Positions 17,375 through 26,519 of a stretch of 64,000 nt of DNA are shown here, in pieces. The stretch is taken from NCBI RefSeq assembly GCF_051201685.1, contig NZ_CP179213.1, positions 2,108,001 to 2,172,000 on the forward strand, in the 5' to 3' direction. A program made the translations under genes and the position numbers. Position 1 is the first letter of the stretch, and each line of letters opens with the position of its first letter. Origin of the DNA: Luminiphilus sp051201685 (GTDB lineage Bacteria > Pseudomonadota > Gammaproteobacteria > Pseudomonadales > Halieaceae). Under the pieces are notes generated by a model that ran no database searches, was not told the origin of the DNA, and was given only the letters and a program-made list of their open reading frames with translations.

Positions 17375-18595
17375 CTACGGGGTGGTGGTCCACTGAAGAT
17401 CAACCGGCAAGGCATCAAGTCCCATTGTTGTGCCACCGTGACCGATAATTTTTCGGTCTTCGCTCAATGAGACTGAACTCACCCTTTGACAAAACTCCTC
17501 AAGCACCACCCTGACTTCAAGTTTCGCAAGGTGTAACCCTATACATTTGTGTGCGCCGGCGCCGAAGGCGTGATGCCGATTTTGTTCCCCGCGACTCCGG
17601 TCAGTATCGAAGGTGTCCGGTGCCCCAAATACTCGAGGATCCCTAGAAGTAATCGCACTGGGAATCACTACGTTATCACCGGCCTTAATCAGCACCCCCG
17701 CAACTTCGGTATCTTGTTCGCAAATGCGATTTAAACTGATAAACGCATTCAGTCGCAGAAACTCGTCAACCGAAGCAGTGACCTTTTCGGGATTTTGGTG
17801 CAACTGAGCGTACTGGTCGGGGTTACGAGCCAGCTGAAGAATGGTGAACGACAGCATGGAAGCAACGGTATCGATGCCGGCCAGAAACAGTAGATAAGCA
17901 ATGCCCTGCACTTCCTCTGCGGTTAGACGCTCCCCCTCTACCTCAGCGGCCAGCAGCAAATCAACAATATCTCCCGAACCCGGCCGCTTTTGGTGTTGCT
18001 CCACAACCTGCTGCAGGTGCAGTGCTATCTGCTGCCCACAGGCAAGCCGTTCTTCTAGGGAAGGCGCTCGGTAAAAACCGGTTTCCCACTCGTAAAACTG
18101 CGGCAACATAGTCGCCTCCAACCCCATCTGCTCGGCAAACACCCGAGTCGGAATTGGTTTCGCTATGTCTCCCAAAAAATCAATTTTTTCGTTGTTCATG
18201 ACGGCGTCCAGCACAGCACAAGCTTGCGCGCGAACACCCGACTCCATTTTTTTAACGACGTCTGGCTGAAACACTGGCAGCAGCAAACGCCGATAACGTC
18301 GATGCTCATCGGGCCCGCTTTCTAGGGGAATCAATCGCGGGCGCTGTTCATAGTTAGCGGGAACACCGATGGGGAACGATCCAAAATTTTTAGCATCGCA
18401 AAGCACCGTGTGGGCCAAGCTATGCGTAAACACAACCCAGTGCCCACCGTTGTGGGGTGTGTAAGCCAAAGGCCGCTGTTCTTGTGCCAACCAAGCCAAC
18501 ATACACGCCTGAGGGTCCCCAGCGAGACCAGGGTCAGCCACAATGTCAATGTCACATCGAAGGTTCTCCGGCACATCCCTCCAATTCGTCGGCAT
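17375..18595 (-). CDS. Cytochrome P450 monooxygenase
   Basis: A 406-residue soluble bacterial P450. The I-helix oxygen motif AGIDT is at 239-243, EFLR (ExxR) at 278-281, and the heme loop FGAGAHKCIG at 344-353 with Cys351. The start has GGAGGG upstream. It would hydroxylate a hydrophobic substrate with electrons from a ferredoxin. The adrenodoxin-type ferredoxin at 36334-36663 is the best candidate here. It lies four bases after the CurA-type reductase gene. No ferredoxin reductase is nearby. Confidence 0.95.
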   Translation of the reverse strand: MPTNWRDVPENLRCDIDIVADPGLAGDPQACMLAWLAQEQRPLAYTPHNGGHWVVFTHSLAHTVLCDAKNFGSFPIGVPANYEQRPRLIPLESGPDEHRRYRRLLLPVFQPDVVKKMESGVRAQACAVLDAVMNNEKIDFLGDIAKPIPTRVFAEQMGLEATMLPQFYEWETGFYRAPSLEERLACGQQIALHLQQVVEQHQKRPGSGDIVDLLLAAEVEGERLTAEEVQGIAYLLFLAGIDTVASMLSFTILQLARNPDQYAQLHQNPEKVTASVDEFLRLNAFISLNRICEQDTEVAGVLIKAGDNVVIPSAITSRDPRVFGAPDTFDTDRSRGEQNRHHAFGAGAHKCIGLHLAKLEVRVVLEEFCQRVSSVSLSEDRKIIGHGGTTMGLDALPVDLQWTTTP

Positions 18596-18599
18596 ATTG

Positions 18600-19607
18600 C
18601 TAACCCTCCAATAGGACTAAGCATTTACCCCGAGAGACACCGCCCATCATGTCGCAAAAAGCGGTGGGGGTCTGCTCAATGCCTCGATAACACTGGTCAA
18701 ATGTTTTTAGCTCACCCGATCTTAACAACCGCTCCAAGGCCTCAATCACAGCGGGAAATTCATCGGTATAATCTGAAAACATAAAGCCTTCCATACGAGC
18801 TCGCTTAGTGATGAGCTCCCAAGTATGCGTCACCGGCTCTACCTCTGCCTCGTATTGCGATATCGCGCCGCACAACACTAGCCGCGCACCCTCCTGCAAC
18901 TGCTGCATTACGGTGTTTAGAACTGAGCCGCCCACATTGTCAAAAAACAGATCAACTCCACTGGGTGCCGCGTCGGCCAAAGCCCGCGCGAGATCAGGCT
19001 GCGCTTCTCTTGAGATTGCGAGGTCATAACCCACCGTCTCAGTGAGCCATTGCGCCTTCTCTGCCGAACTCACCAAACCGATCGTGCGGCAACCAGCAGC
19101 TTTTGCCAACTGTCCCACAATGGTGCCCACAGCACCGCCTGCCGCACTGACCACAACGACGTCTCCCTGCTTTGGCTGGCCGATGTGATTCAAGCCGAGC
19201 CACGCGGTTATCCCGGTCGGACCCAGTGTCGACATGTACTCTGACAGCGCCAGATCATCAGCTGCCACCAGAGGTGAGCACAGATCTGAACCGTCCAATA
19301 AACTCATCTCCTCCCAAGCTGTCCTTGCGTTGACTAGGGTTCCTACCGCGTAATCTGGATGCCTAGACTCAATAACCTCACCCAAGACTATGCTTTGCAC
19401 TGGCTCATTTAACTGCATACCGGTCAAATAGTTGTCTCCTGCCCCTGCCGACATCCATTGCCGGAAACCTGCATCAAGGGAAAAGACCCGGTTTTTAATC
19501 AAAAACCAACCCTCAGGGACCTCTGGACGAGGCACATCAACCACTTCAAAGTCGTCTGGCCTGACAGCACCATCGGGGTGCCTGGCTAAATTAACTGCTC
19601 GCGGCAT
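18600..19607 (-). CDS. NADP-dependent zinc-free MDR reductase, CurA/PTGR1-like (1)
   Basis: 335 residues from the ATG at 19607, which has AAGGAG upstream. The frame runs on to 19805 but that part has no family features. The Rossmann motif AAGGAVGTIVGQLAK and the FDNVGG motif are as in curcumin reductase and prostaglandin reductase (2-alkenal/enone double-bond reduction). Structural zinc cysteines are absent. It would reduce an enone-type intermediate with NADPH. Two paralogues lie at 21941 and 44057. It leads the P450 unit. Confidence 0.92.
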   Translation of the reverse strand: MPRAVNLARHPDGAVRPDDFEVVDVPRPEVPEGWFLIKNRVFSLDAGFRQWMSAGAGDNYLTGMQLNEPVQSIVLGEVIESRHPDYAVGTLVNARTAWEEMSLLDGSDLCSPLVAADDLALSEYMSTLGPTGITAWLGLNHIGQPKQGDVVVVSAAGGAVGTIVGQLAKAAGCRTIGLVSSAEKAQWLTETVGYDLAISREAQPDLARALADAAPSGVDLFFDNVGGSVLNTVMQQLQEGARLVLCGAISQYEAEVEPVTHTWELITKRARMEGFMFSDYTDEFPAVIEALERLLRSGELKTFDQCYRGIEQTPTAFCDMMGGVSRGKCLVLLEG

Positions 19608-19987
19608 ATTCGGTCTCCTTGGAGTTACAAGCTTCACAGCTGAGCGGCCTGAGAATATCGCACAGAGAAAATCCAATAACAAACAGATTTGAATGTTTGT
19701 ATTTTTTGGCCACAAAAAGCCCTGACACAGCACTGCAAAAAGATGGCCATCTAACGCTGCGCTGCTGGACATACACGAGCGGCAAAAACCTGATCGATTG
19801 ACCATGAAAACTTTTGGTTTGATTGTAATCAGACGCTACTCAATGCACAGTTGTCACGCCGCAGTCCTACATACAGCGGCGACGCGCAGGCGGCAGCAAT
19901 AACCGAACGTGGAGTTATTTTTGGCGAGGTTCATGATCTGCGCTATTGGGCCGGGGATTTCAGACCACTAAATTTTAGGAGACCAAA
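19608..19987. promoter_or_regulatory. Divergent promoter gap with an inverted repeat at 19679-19700
   Basis: The gap lies between the reductase gene (-) and the GFA gene (+). ACAAACA and TGTTTGT, spaced by eight bases, form an inverted repeat at 19679-19700, 72 bases upstream of the reductase start. It resembles the half sites of motif 1 but with a wider spacer. No gene is seen in the gap. Confidence 0.45.
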
Positions 19988-20395
19988 ATGGCTAGCGGTG
20001 GGTGTTTATGTGGAGACATTACTTATGAATACGACCATGAACAATCTCGTGCAGCATTGCATTGTCACTGTCGCGACTGTCAGAAAGTCACGGGCTCCGG
20101 CAAAGCTACCATTGTGCTCTTTCCAGAGGACGCCGTGCACATTAGCGGCACCTTCAAACAATATGGCAGCCTTGGCTCTGACGGGTCCCACGTTAATCGC
20201 GGCTTTTGCTCTCGCTGCGGCAGCCAGATGTTTACACATATTGACGAAATGCCCGGGCTCATTTTTGTCAAAGCTGGCACTCTAGATGATTCTTCGTGGG
20301 TACAAGCCTCACTCAACTGTTGGGAGTCGACCGCATCCCTATGGTCACCGGCAGACAGTGAACTTCCCGGCGCTGAAAAAAACCCAAACCTTTGA
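19988..20395 (+). CDS. GFA/CENP-V family zinc protein (glutathione-dependent formaldehyde-activating-like)
   Basis: 135 residues with the full set of zinc cysteines of the fold: CLC at 6-8, CHCRDC at 26-31 and CSRCG around 74-78. AGGAG precedes the ATG. Members bind zinc and some have been linked to formaldehyde-glutathione adducts, but for most the function is not proven. It is a single gene facing away from the P450 unit. A link to formaldehyde released by oxygenase demethylation is inference. Confidence 0.88.
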   Translation: MASGGCLCGDITYEYDHEQSRAALHCHCRDCQKVTGSGKATIVLFPEDAVHISGTFKQYGSLGSDGSHVNRGFCSRCGSQMFTHIDEMPGLIFVKAGTLDDSSWVQASLNCWESTASLWSPADSELPGAEKNPNL

Positions 20396-20613
20396 CCCGC
20401 TTTTATATAACTCGCTCCCGCTGAGCGCTAAAAAACCCGCTCTTCAGCAGCAAACGCTGTGGGTTAACCGACAAGCTCGTAGCACTGTAGGATCGCTCAT
20501 AGAGCATAGCCATTGGAGCGAGCAGTTGGGCACTACCGCTGTGTTAGCAAGCGTGTCATCGTTAATCAAACCTTGAGGGCAGGGAAAGAAAAACATGTGT
20601 AGGGAGAGTCACC

Positions 20614-21369
20614 ATGTATGAAGAATTGAAAGGTAAAGTTGCCGTCGTTACTGGAGGTGGCGCAGGTATCGGTCTGGCATGTGCAACAAGACTCGCAGAA
20701 GCTGGGGTAGCCGTGGGCATTGCAGATATCGATGGCGCTGCCGCGGAAGACGCCGCTAAGAACCTGACCTCCAGGGGCCATCGCTGTCTGTCTGTGGTAA
20801 CCGATGTCAGCCAGGCAGACCAGGTGAATCACTTATTTAAGATAACCAGCGAGACTTTCGGCGCCATAACTATCGCTGTCAACAATGCGGGGGTTGGCTC
20901 GCCACTCACACCGCTGGGCGACACGGAGGAGTCTGACTTTGATCGAATCATGGCTGTTAACTTAAAAGGCGTATGGCTATGTATGAGAGAGGCCCTACGC
21001 CACATGAGTCCGTCAAAGAAGGGATCTATTATCAACATGGCCTCTGCGCTGAGCACCACTACATTTCCAGGCAGCAGTCTTTACACTGCGAGCAAGCACG
21101 GCGTCTCAGGGCTTACTCGAAGCGCTGCCGTCGAGTATGGCGATAGTGGGATCCGTATCAATGCTATCTGCCCCGGCTTTATTTCGACGCCGTTGCTGCA
21201 CAGTACGGTTACCGAGGAAGCTGCTCAAGCGATGGCGGCAAGACATCCCATGAACAGACTGGGCACACCATCAGAGATCGCCGATGCGGTAGCATTCTTG
21301 GCATCAGACGCCTCGTCCTTTGTCACCGGCAGCCTATTCTCTGTTGATGGTGGATGGACTGCGAGCTAA
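20614..21369 (+). CDS. Short-chain dehydrogenase/reductase (SDR)
   Basis: A 251-residue classical SDR with TGGGAGIG (13-20), NNAG, and YTASK in the active site. AGGGAGAG precedes the ATG at 20614. It ends in the common DGGWTAS tail. It stands alone, 218 bases after the GFA gene. The substrate is unknown. Confidence 0.92.
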   Translation: MYEELKGKVAVVTGGGAGIGLACATRLAEAGVAVGIADIDGAAAEDAAKNLTSRGHRCLSVVTDVSQADQVNHLFKITSETFGAITIAVNNAGVGSPLTPLGDTEESDFDRIMAVNLKGVWLCMREALRHMSPSKKGSIINMASALSTTTFPGSSLYTASKHGVSGLTRSAAVEYGDSGIRINAICPGFISTPLLHSTVTEEAAQAMAARHPMNRLGTPSEIADAVAFLASDASSFVTGSLFSVDGGWTAS

Positions 21370-21486
21370 GTCAAAAGTCGTCCTCATGATCCAAGCTGTG
21401 ACCCAAAAGCTCACCGCTAGGCTTTACGACCCAAGGGCGTTTTGTGCTGAGAAAATGAAATCAGGGCGCTGTTGTATCAAGTCGCG

Positions 21487-21798
21487 TTAACTGACCTTCA
21501 CCGCAACCATGCCATCATCAACCAGCACGTCGAAAGTTTTTAAAGGCACCCGGGTCAATTGTCCCACGGGCTCTCCGGTACGAAGATTAAAGCGCACGCC
21601 ATGCAAGGGGCAAGACACATGCCCTCGACGAATACGCCCACCTGCCAGAGGGGCTTGTTGGTGCGTGCAGCGATTCTCAACAGCAAATACCTCGCCATCA
21701 GCATGACAAAGCAATACCTCGCAGCCATCGACCGTTACCACCTCACTGCTATTAGGTGCCAATGATTGAAGCTGCAGCACCGGTATGTAGTCTTCCAT
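21487..21798 (-). CDS. Rieske-type [2Fe-2S] ferredoxin
   Basis: 103 residues from the ATG at 21798. The frame reaches 21864, but the added residues are hydrophobic and unlike the family. The cluster ligands are Cys44, His46, Cys63 and His66 (CTH and CPLH). It is a soluble electron carrier of the kind that feeds ring-hydroxylating oxygenases, and none of the Rieske oxygenases here has its own linked ferredoxin. It diverges from a CurA-type reductase gene with an operator-like site between. Confidence 0.9.
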   Translation of the reverse strand: MEDYIPVLQLQSLAPNSSEVVTVDGCEVLLCHADGEVFAVENRCTHQQAPLAGGRIRRGHVSCPLHGVRFNLRTGEPVGQLTRVPLKTFDVLVDDGMVAVKVS

Positions 21799-21862
21799 TG
21801 ACTCAATACACCCCAAAAACTCAAGAAGCACAACGATAAGTAGCGAAAGCTTAAATAGCAAC

Positions 21863-21880
21863 AAACAAACGTGCTTGCTT
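21863..21880. promoter_or_regulatory. Operator-like site, motif 1, between Rieske ferredoxin and CurA reductase 2
   Basis: AAACAAAC-GT-GCTTGCTT fits the inverted pattern AARCAARC-NN-GYTTGYTT. It lies 65 bases from the ferredoxin start and 60 from the reductase start. The same pattern recurs at 24269, 28234 and 36821. Confidence 0.65.
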
Positions 21881-21940
21881 CTTTTGTGTAGCGAGGCTAG
21901 CGTAGCACCTCCTTAATTCTATATTTGGAGCAAACACGCC

Positions 21941-22951
21941 GTGCTACCGATGAAAAAGCAACAGTGGACCCTTAAAGCGCGCCCTCAAGGAGTGCCTGAC
22001 CGAAGCGAAGTCGATATCGAAACACGCACTATTGACCATGTGCCAGACGAACATTTGCTCATTGAATGCCTCTATTTTTCTATGGACCCCGCAATCAGAG
22101 GGTGGATGTCAGAAGTTCCTAACTATCTACCCCCTATCCCTATCGGGGACTCCGTGCGTTCATCGGTCGTTGGCAAGGTATTGCAGAGCGAAGCAGACGG
22201 CTTCGCTGCCGGTGACCTTGTGGTCGGAACGGGTGGCTGGGAAACTCATGGCGTGGTGCCTGCGGCCTACTTCTCTGTCATACCCCCAGACAGCCCCTTT
22301 CCTGCTCACTACTATCTAAGCGCTCTGGGCGCTGTTGGCCTGACACCCTACTTTGGCCTGTTACGAGCCGGCAAAGCGGCTGCAGGGCAAACGTTGCTGA
22401 TGAGTGCGGCAGCGGGAGCCGTGGGGTCAATTGGCGGGCAAATTGGCAAAATTCTGGGACAGCGCGTTGTCGGCATAGCTGGCAGCGATGAGAAATGCCA
22501 ATGGGTGACTGACGAGCTGGGCTTTGATGACTGCATCAACTACAAAACCTGCGGTGATATGGAGCAAGCGATACGAAAAGCTTGCCCTGAGGGGGTGGAC
22601 CTGTTTTTCGATAACGTCGGCGGCGAGATATTGGATGCCGCGCTGATGAACCTGAATAAAGATGCCACTATTGTCTTCTGTGGCAGCATTAGCAATTACA
22701 ACGCTACCGAACCCGTCCCTGGGCCCTACAACTGGTGGCAGGTGCTGGCTAGAAGTGTGACCGTTCAGGGCTACCTTATCAGCGACTATCTCGCCGACTT
22801 TCCCGAAGGACAGGCACAAATCTCCGAGTGGATTAACTCAGGACAGCTTAAGTTTAAGGAGCATATCGTCGACGGCTTTGAAAACACTCTTGACGCCTAC
22901 AATTTGCTTTTTGAAGGCAAGAATGACGGAAAATTGATGGTCAAGGTCTAG
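21941..22951 (+). CDS. NADP-dependent zinc-free MDR reductase, CurA/PTGR1-like (2)
   Basis: 336 residues from GTG 21941, with GGAG ten bases upstream. An ATG three codons on (21950) fits the family N-terminus MKKQQWTLKARP but is far from the ribosome site. The cofactor loop is AAAGAVGSIGGQIGK and the FDNVGGE motif follows. It would reduce the double bond of an enone or enal. It is single, with its own terminator. Confidence 0.92.
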   Translation: MLPMKKQQWTLKARPQGVPDRSEVDIETRTIDHVPDEHLLIECLYFSMDPAIRGWMSEVPNYLPPIPIGDSVRSSVVGKVLQSEADGFAAGDLVVGTGGWETHGVVPAAYFSVIPPDSPFPAHYYLSALGAVGLTPYFGLLRAGKAAAGQTLLMSAAAGAVGSIGGQIGKILGQRVVGIAGSDEKCQWVTDELGFDDCINYKTCGDMEQAIRKACPEGVDLFFDNVGGEILDAALMNLNKDATIVFCGSISNYNATEPVPGPYNWWQVLARSVTVQGYLISDYLADFPEGQAQISEWINSGQLKFKEHIVDGFENTLDAYNLLFEGKNDGKLMVKV

Positions 22952-22957
22952 CCGTTT

Positions 22958-22986
22958 GGGGGAGTAAACCTCCCCCCGATTTTTTT
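22958..22986 (+). terminator. Rho-independent terminator of CurA reductase 2
   Basis: GGGGGAG, loop TAAAC and CTCCCCC pair, then CGA and a seven-base T run. It lies just after the stop at 22951 and borders the convergent Rieske gene. Confidence 0.9.
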
Positions 22987-24190
22987 AAAGACTGGGAAGT
23001 TCACCCTCACCGCCATCGGCGTAATATTGAATACACCGATGGGCAAACTGGTTACCACTTTCGTTTTTGCCAAAAATCACATCTGCCAAGTGGCCCGACT
23101 GCAACCCTCGCTGCACTTGCAAACCCACCTGATAATCTTCCTCGTCTACAACCTGCATAAGCCAATCGGCCATTTGCTCCAAAGCTGCATTTTCCTCTGC
23201 ATCCTTCGGCTTCGTATGATGAATAAAGTGCAGCACCGTTGTATTTTCCAGAGGCCCAGGGCCGGGAATCAGCTGCGCAATTTGGGTAATCTCAGGAGCC
23301 ACGAAGATCGACACATTTGGGAAAAACAGGCGGATAAAATCGTAGCCATCGTTTTCATGCTGCCAAAGCTCATCCACAGGGATGTCTTTTAATTTTTCAA
23401 TCGTCTTGGCTGGATAGCCCACCAACATATGTGGTCCATAAGCCTCAAACGCCATGATGTTGGTATAGGTTCTAGGCGCAATCGTTTCCGGATGCGCCGC
23501 TTGGAAGTGATAACCCTCCAAATAACCATCAAGGGCAACCTTCCAGTTGGCACCATGAATCACCCGCTGGCCAACATAGTGCCAATCCTCAAAATGCTTC
23601 TCTCCAACGTCGCTCATCATCTCGCCGAGAAAACCGCGAATATCACACTCCGACGTAGGATCGAGAACAGCAAAGATGAGCCCACCCTCCTCGTGGCAGG
23701 GAAAGGCGACGAGGTCTCGGTCACCTCGACAATCTTCACCAAACTTAACCATGTCGGCGACACCTCTCAGGCGACCATCACCGCCATAGGTTCAGGCATG
23801 ATAGGGACAGCTGAATGTCTTTTTATTGCCTGATGGTCTGGATTCGAGAATCATTCCCCGGTGACTGCACACGTTCATCAGAACCTTGGCGGAGCCATCG
23901 GCTTGCCGGCAGATCAGCAAAGGCGTGCCTAAAATATCGAGAGTTTTGAAGTCTCCCTTTTCGGGAGTTTCATGTGAGAGTCCCACTAAAATTGGCAGAC
24001 TCTTGAAGACCCCATCCATTTCTTTTTGCCAAACATCTGCGTCGGTGTACTGCGTCGCAGGAACCCGCAGTGTATCGGCTGCATAGTCGGTGGTCCCATT
24101 GGCGACGTGATCGCGCAATCGGGCTGCCATCTGATTATAAAGTGCGTGCCTTTCCATTGCCGACTCCCGACTCGTTTCGAAGTTATTCAT
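22985..24190 (-). pseudogene. Rieske oxygenase alpha subunit (B) with an in-frame TGA inside the Rieske motif
   Basis: One frame from the ATG at 24190 to the TAA at 22985 gives 401 positions of a complete Rieske oxygenase, broken by TGA at 23792-23794. The N-part has Cys108, His110, Cys128 and His131 (CSH and CPYHA). The TGA is codon 133, where paralogues A and at 41748 read Trp (CPFHSW, CPYHGW). Reading continues in the same frame with TYGGDGRLRG and a mononuclear iron site EGYHFQAAH. So this is a TGG-to-TGA change with no other damage visible. A sequencing error, recent inactivation or read-through are the options. A restart at ATG 23752 would lack the Rieske centre. The gene is not in an operon. 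Confidence 0.85.
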
Positions 24191-24268
24191 CGAACGGTGT
24201 CCCGGCGTGCCAACTACACTCCGTCACCGTTTACTTGTATGCCTGAGGCTAGAAGTGCCTCCATAAAA

Positions 24269-24286
24269 AGTCAAGCATGCTTGCTT
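24269..24286. promoter_or_regulatory. Operator-like site, motif 1, between Rieske B and an SDR
   Basis: AGTCAAGC-AT-GCTTGCTT, with the perfect 12-base palindrome CAAGCATGCTTG inside. It is 79 bases upstream of the Rieske B start and 126 from the SDR start. Confidence 0.65.
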
Positions 24287-24411
24287 TTTTCTTGTTGCTT
24301 AAATACCCTGCGCTTGGGTTGCTCATTACTGGTAAGTAATGCAGCGACTATCCATGTAATACCAGTGCGCAGCAAGCCAATCCGGCTACCAGCGCAGGCA
24401 GGGGCGGATTT

Positions 24412-25197
24412 ATGGGCGACAAACTCGCTGGAAAAGTGGCGTTGATCACGGGCGGAACGAACGGCATCGGTAAGGCTGCTGTGGAACGCTTCATGGCTGA
24501 AGGCGCCTCGGGTGTCGTGTTTACTGGCAACAACGTCGAAGCCGGTGCTGCTATTTCTGCAGCAACAGGCGCTGAGTTTATTCGTCACGCCGTCCAAGAT
24601 ATTCCTGGCTGGTCAGCGGTAAAGGATGTCGTTAAAAACAAGTTTGGTCGCCTCGACATCGCGTTCGCAAACGCCGGCACCAACGCGGGGGATAGCAACA
24701 TCGAAGATGTAACGCCCGAGGCCTGGCAAAATCTGATCGATATCAATCTGACTGGCCCCATGATGACGATTAAGGCCGCCGCAGAGCTGATGCGCGGTAA
24801 CCCCGAGGGACCAGGTGGCTCTATTATTCTCAATAGCTCGATCAACGGTATTTTAGCGCTGGCGGGCGACGTCACTTATTCTACGACCAAAGGTGCTATG
24901 CGTTTACTGGCAAAGTCGAGCGCCGTCCATCTCGCCAAAGAAAACACCAACATTCGGGTCAACACCATTCACCCCGGCGTTATCGGAACACCGCTTATCG
25001 AGGGCGCCATTAACGGCGCTCCCGATCCGTCAGCCGCTCGGTCCATGCTCGAGGGCATCGCGCCCATGGGCCGTCTAGGTCAAATGGAAGAGGTCGTAAA
25101 CCTTTTGATTTACCTGGGCTCCGATGACTCGCGCTTCATGACCGGCTCTGAGCTAGTGATTGACGGGGGCTCTACCGCCGGCCTGCCCGGCGTTTAG
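24412..25197 (+). CDS. Short-chain dehydrogenase/reductase (SDR)
   Basis: A 261-residue SDR with TGGTNGIG near the N-terminus, an ANAG variant of NNAG, NSS and YSTTK for the catalytic Ser, Tyr and Lys. It ends LVIDGGSTAGLPGV. AGGGGCGG precedes the ATG. It is divergent from Rieske B and shares the operator-like site with it. Confidence 0.92.
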   Translation: MGDKLAGKVALITGGTNGIGKAAVERFMAEGASGVVFTGNNVEAGAAISAATGAEFIRHAVQDIPGWSAVKDVVKNKFGRLDIAFANAGTNAGDSNIEDVTPEAWQNLIDINLTGPMMTIKAAAELMRGNPEGPGGSIILNSSINGILALAGDVTYSTTKGAMRLLAKSSAVHLAKENTNIRVNTIHPGVIGTPLIEGAINGAPDPSAARSMLEGIAPMGRLGQMEEVVNLLIYLGSDDSRFMTGSELVIDGGSTAGLPGV

Positions 25198-25229
25198 GTT
25201 ACAGAGAGCGCGGACACCAACTGCCAGAC

Positions 25230-25631
25230 CTATTCCCCATGCAACACTCGAAAGCGACGTAGTGAGAACTTCCACTCCCCGTTCTCACGGATGCATTCAT
25301 CTTCGTACTCACCTCTTGGCTCAATTTGAGTGCCGTCCTGCATAACGGCAACTTCACTGGTGTAGCTGCGCATGACCGCATGGTCCTCTTCAATGGAGAT
25401 GAACCCCGGTTGTGCCATCATATTGACGAAAGGAAAAAGCTGCATGGCGTCCAACCATGCCGCAACAATGTTATCCCGGCCGGTTATGCCGGACATCTCC
25501 AGATGAGGCAACTCCCAGACCGCGTTTTCCGCCCAGGTATTTCCCCAAATTGCAGCATCGCGTTGGTTCACGCCATCGCAGTAGCGCTCTAATAGAGCGC
25601 GAATTTCTAGATGATCCTCAAAATCTTTCAT
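25230..25631 (-). CDS. SnoaL-like (NTF2-fold) protein
   Basis: 133 residues starting with the common helix EIRALLERYCDGVNQRD and ending with a WKFSLRRFRVLHG strand. GGAG precedes the ATG. This fold covers small isomerases, hydratases and oxygenase small subunits. The lack of a linked oxygenase leaves the role open. It follows the SDR gene at 26475 on the same strand by about 80 bases. Confidence 0.87.
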   Translation of the reverse strand: MKDFEDHLEIRALLERYCDGVNQRDAAIWGNTWAENAVWELPHLEMSGITGRDNIVAAWLDAMQLFPFVNMMAQPGFISIEEDHAVMRSYTSEVAVMQDGTQIEPRGEYEDECIRENGEWKFSLRRFRVLHGE

Positions 25632-25710
25632 TGGCTCTCCAAATAATTACAACGGCAACCCCCGCCGCTGCCGCCAAAAACGCCGGCAAGGGGCCTAGAC
25701 AACCCATCCT

Positions 25711-26475
25711 TTATTGATTGATCAAGCCACCATCAACCACCAATTGTGTTCCAGTGATATAAGCCGACAGATCGCTCGCCAAAAATAACGCCGCGTCACC
25801 AATTGTCTTTGGAGCCCCCATGTAACCCATCGGAATTACCGACACTAAGGAATCGTATTCATCCGTATTTTCTGATGAGGCTTGCACATTCATATTGGTC
25901 GCAATCATGCCGGGATGGATCGTATTACAGCGTATCCCTTCAGCAGCGGTCTCCGCCGCCACCGCCTTTGTAAAACCGAGAACGCCACCTTTACTTGCTG
26001 CGTAAGCACTGACACCGATCACCCCCACCAATGCCGCTACCGACGACATGTTGATAATAGACCCCTTCGTGCCAGTTTCTCTCATCATCGCAACGGCGGA
26101 TTGCGTACCTAAAAACAAGCTAGTCATATTCACCACCATCTGGCGGTTATAGTCTTCGAGCGTAATGTCCTCTAATTTTTTGAGGACCGCGATACCCGCG
26201 TTGTTAACAAGCGTATCAAGGCGCCCGTGATCGTCCCTGATACGGCCCATGGTAGCCTGCCAACCCTCGGGGTCCGTGACATCCTGTCGCCAAGCCGTCG
26301 CTGAGCCTCCCGCTGCGTTAATGCTTTCAGCGGTAGCATTGGCACCATCAAGGTCGACATCAGTCGCAATAACGGTTGCACCCTCGGCACCAAAACAATG
26401 TGCTATCGCATGCCCTAGCCCTGGATTTGAAGCCGCACCTGTTACCAGACAAACTTTGCCGCTTAGTAATCCCAT
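25711..26475 (-). CDS. Short-chain dehydrogenase/reductase (SDR)
   Basis: A 254-residue SDR. The cofactor loop is the longer TGAASNPGLG form (12-21), NNAG is present, and MSS and YAASK hold the catalytic residues. It ends LVVDGGLINQ. It is between another SDR gene (upstream) and a SnoaL-like gene. Confidence 0.92.
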   Translation of the reverse strand: MGLLSGKVCLVTGAASNPGLGHAIAHCFGAEGATVIATDVDLDGANATAESINAAGGSATAWRQDVTDPEGWQATMGRIRDDHGRLDTLVNNAGIAVLKKLEDITLEDYNRQMVVNMTSLFLGTQSAVAMMRETGTKGSIINMSSVAALVGVIGVSAYAASKGGVLGFTKAVAAETAAEGIRCNTIHPGMIATNMNVQASSENTDEYDSLVSVIPMGYMGAPKTIGDAALFLASDLSAYITGTQLVVDGGLINQ

Positions 26476-26519
26476 GATGAACTCTCCCTTATCTTAAAGA
26501 TTATTAGTTACTGGAAAAT

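Noticed and set aside
22985..24190. TGA read as Trp by a changed genetic code
   Set aside because: TGA ends several genes here as part of ATGA overlaps (for example at 14495 and 52662), so it is a normal stop in this organism.
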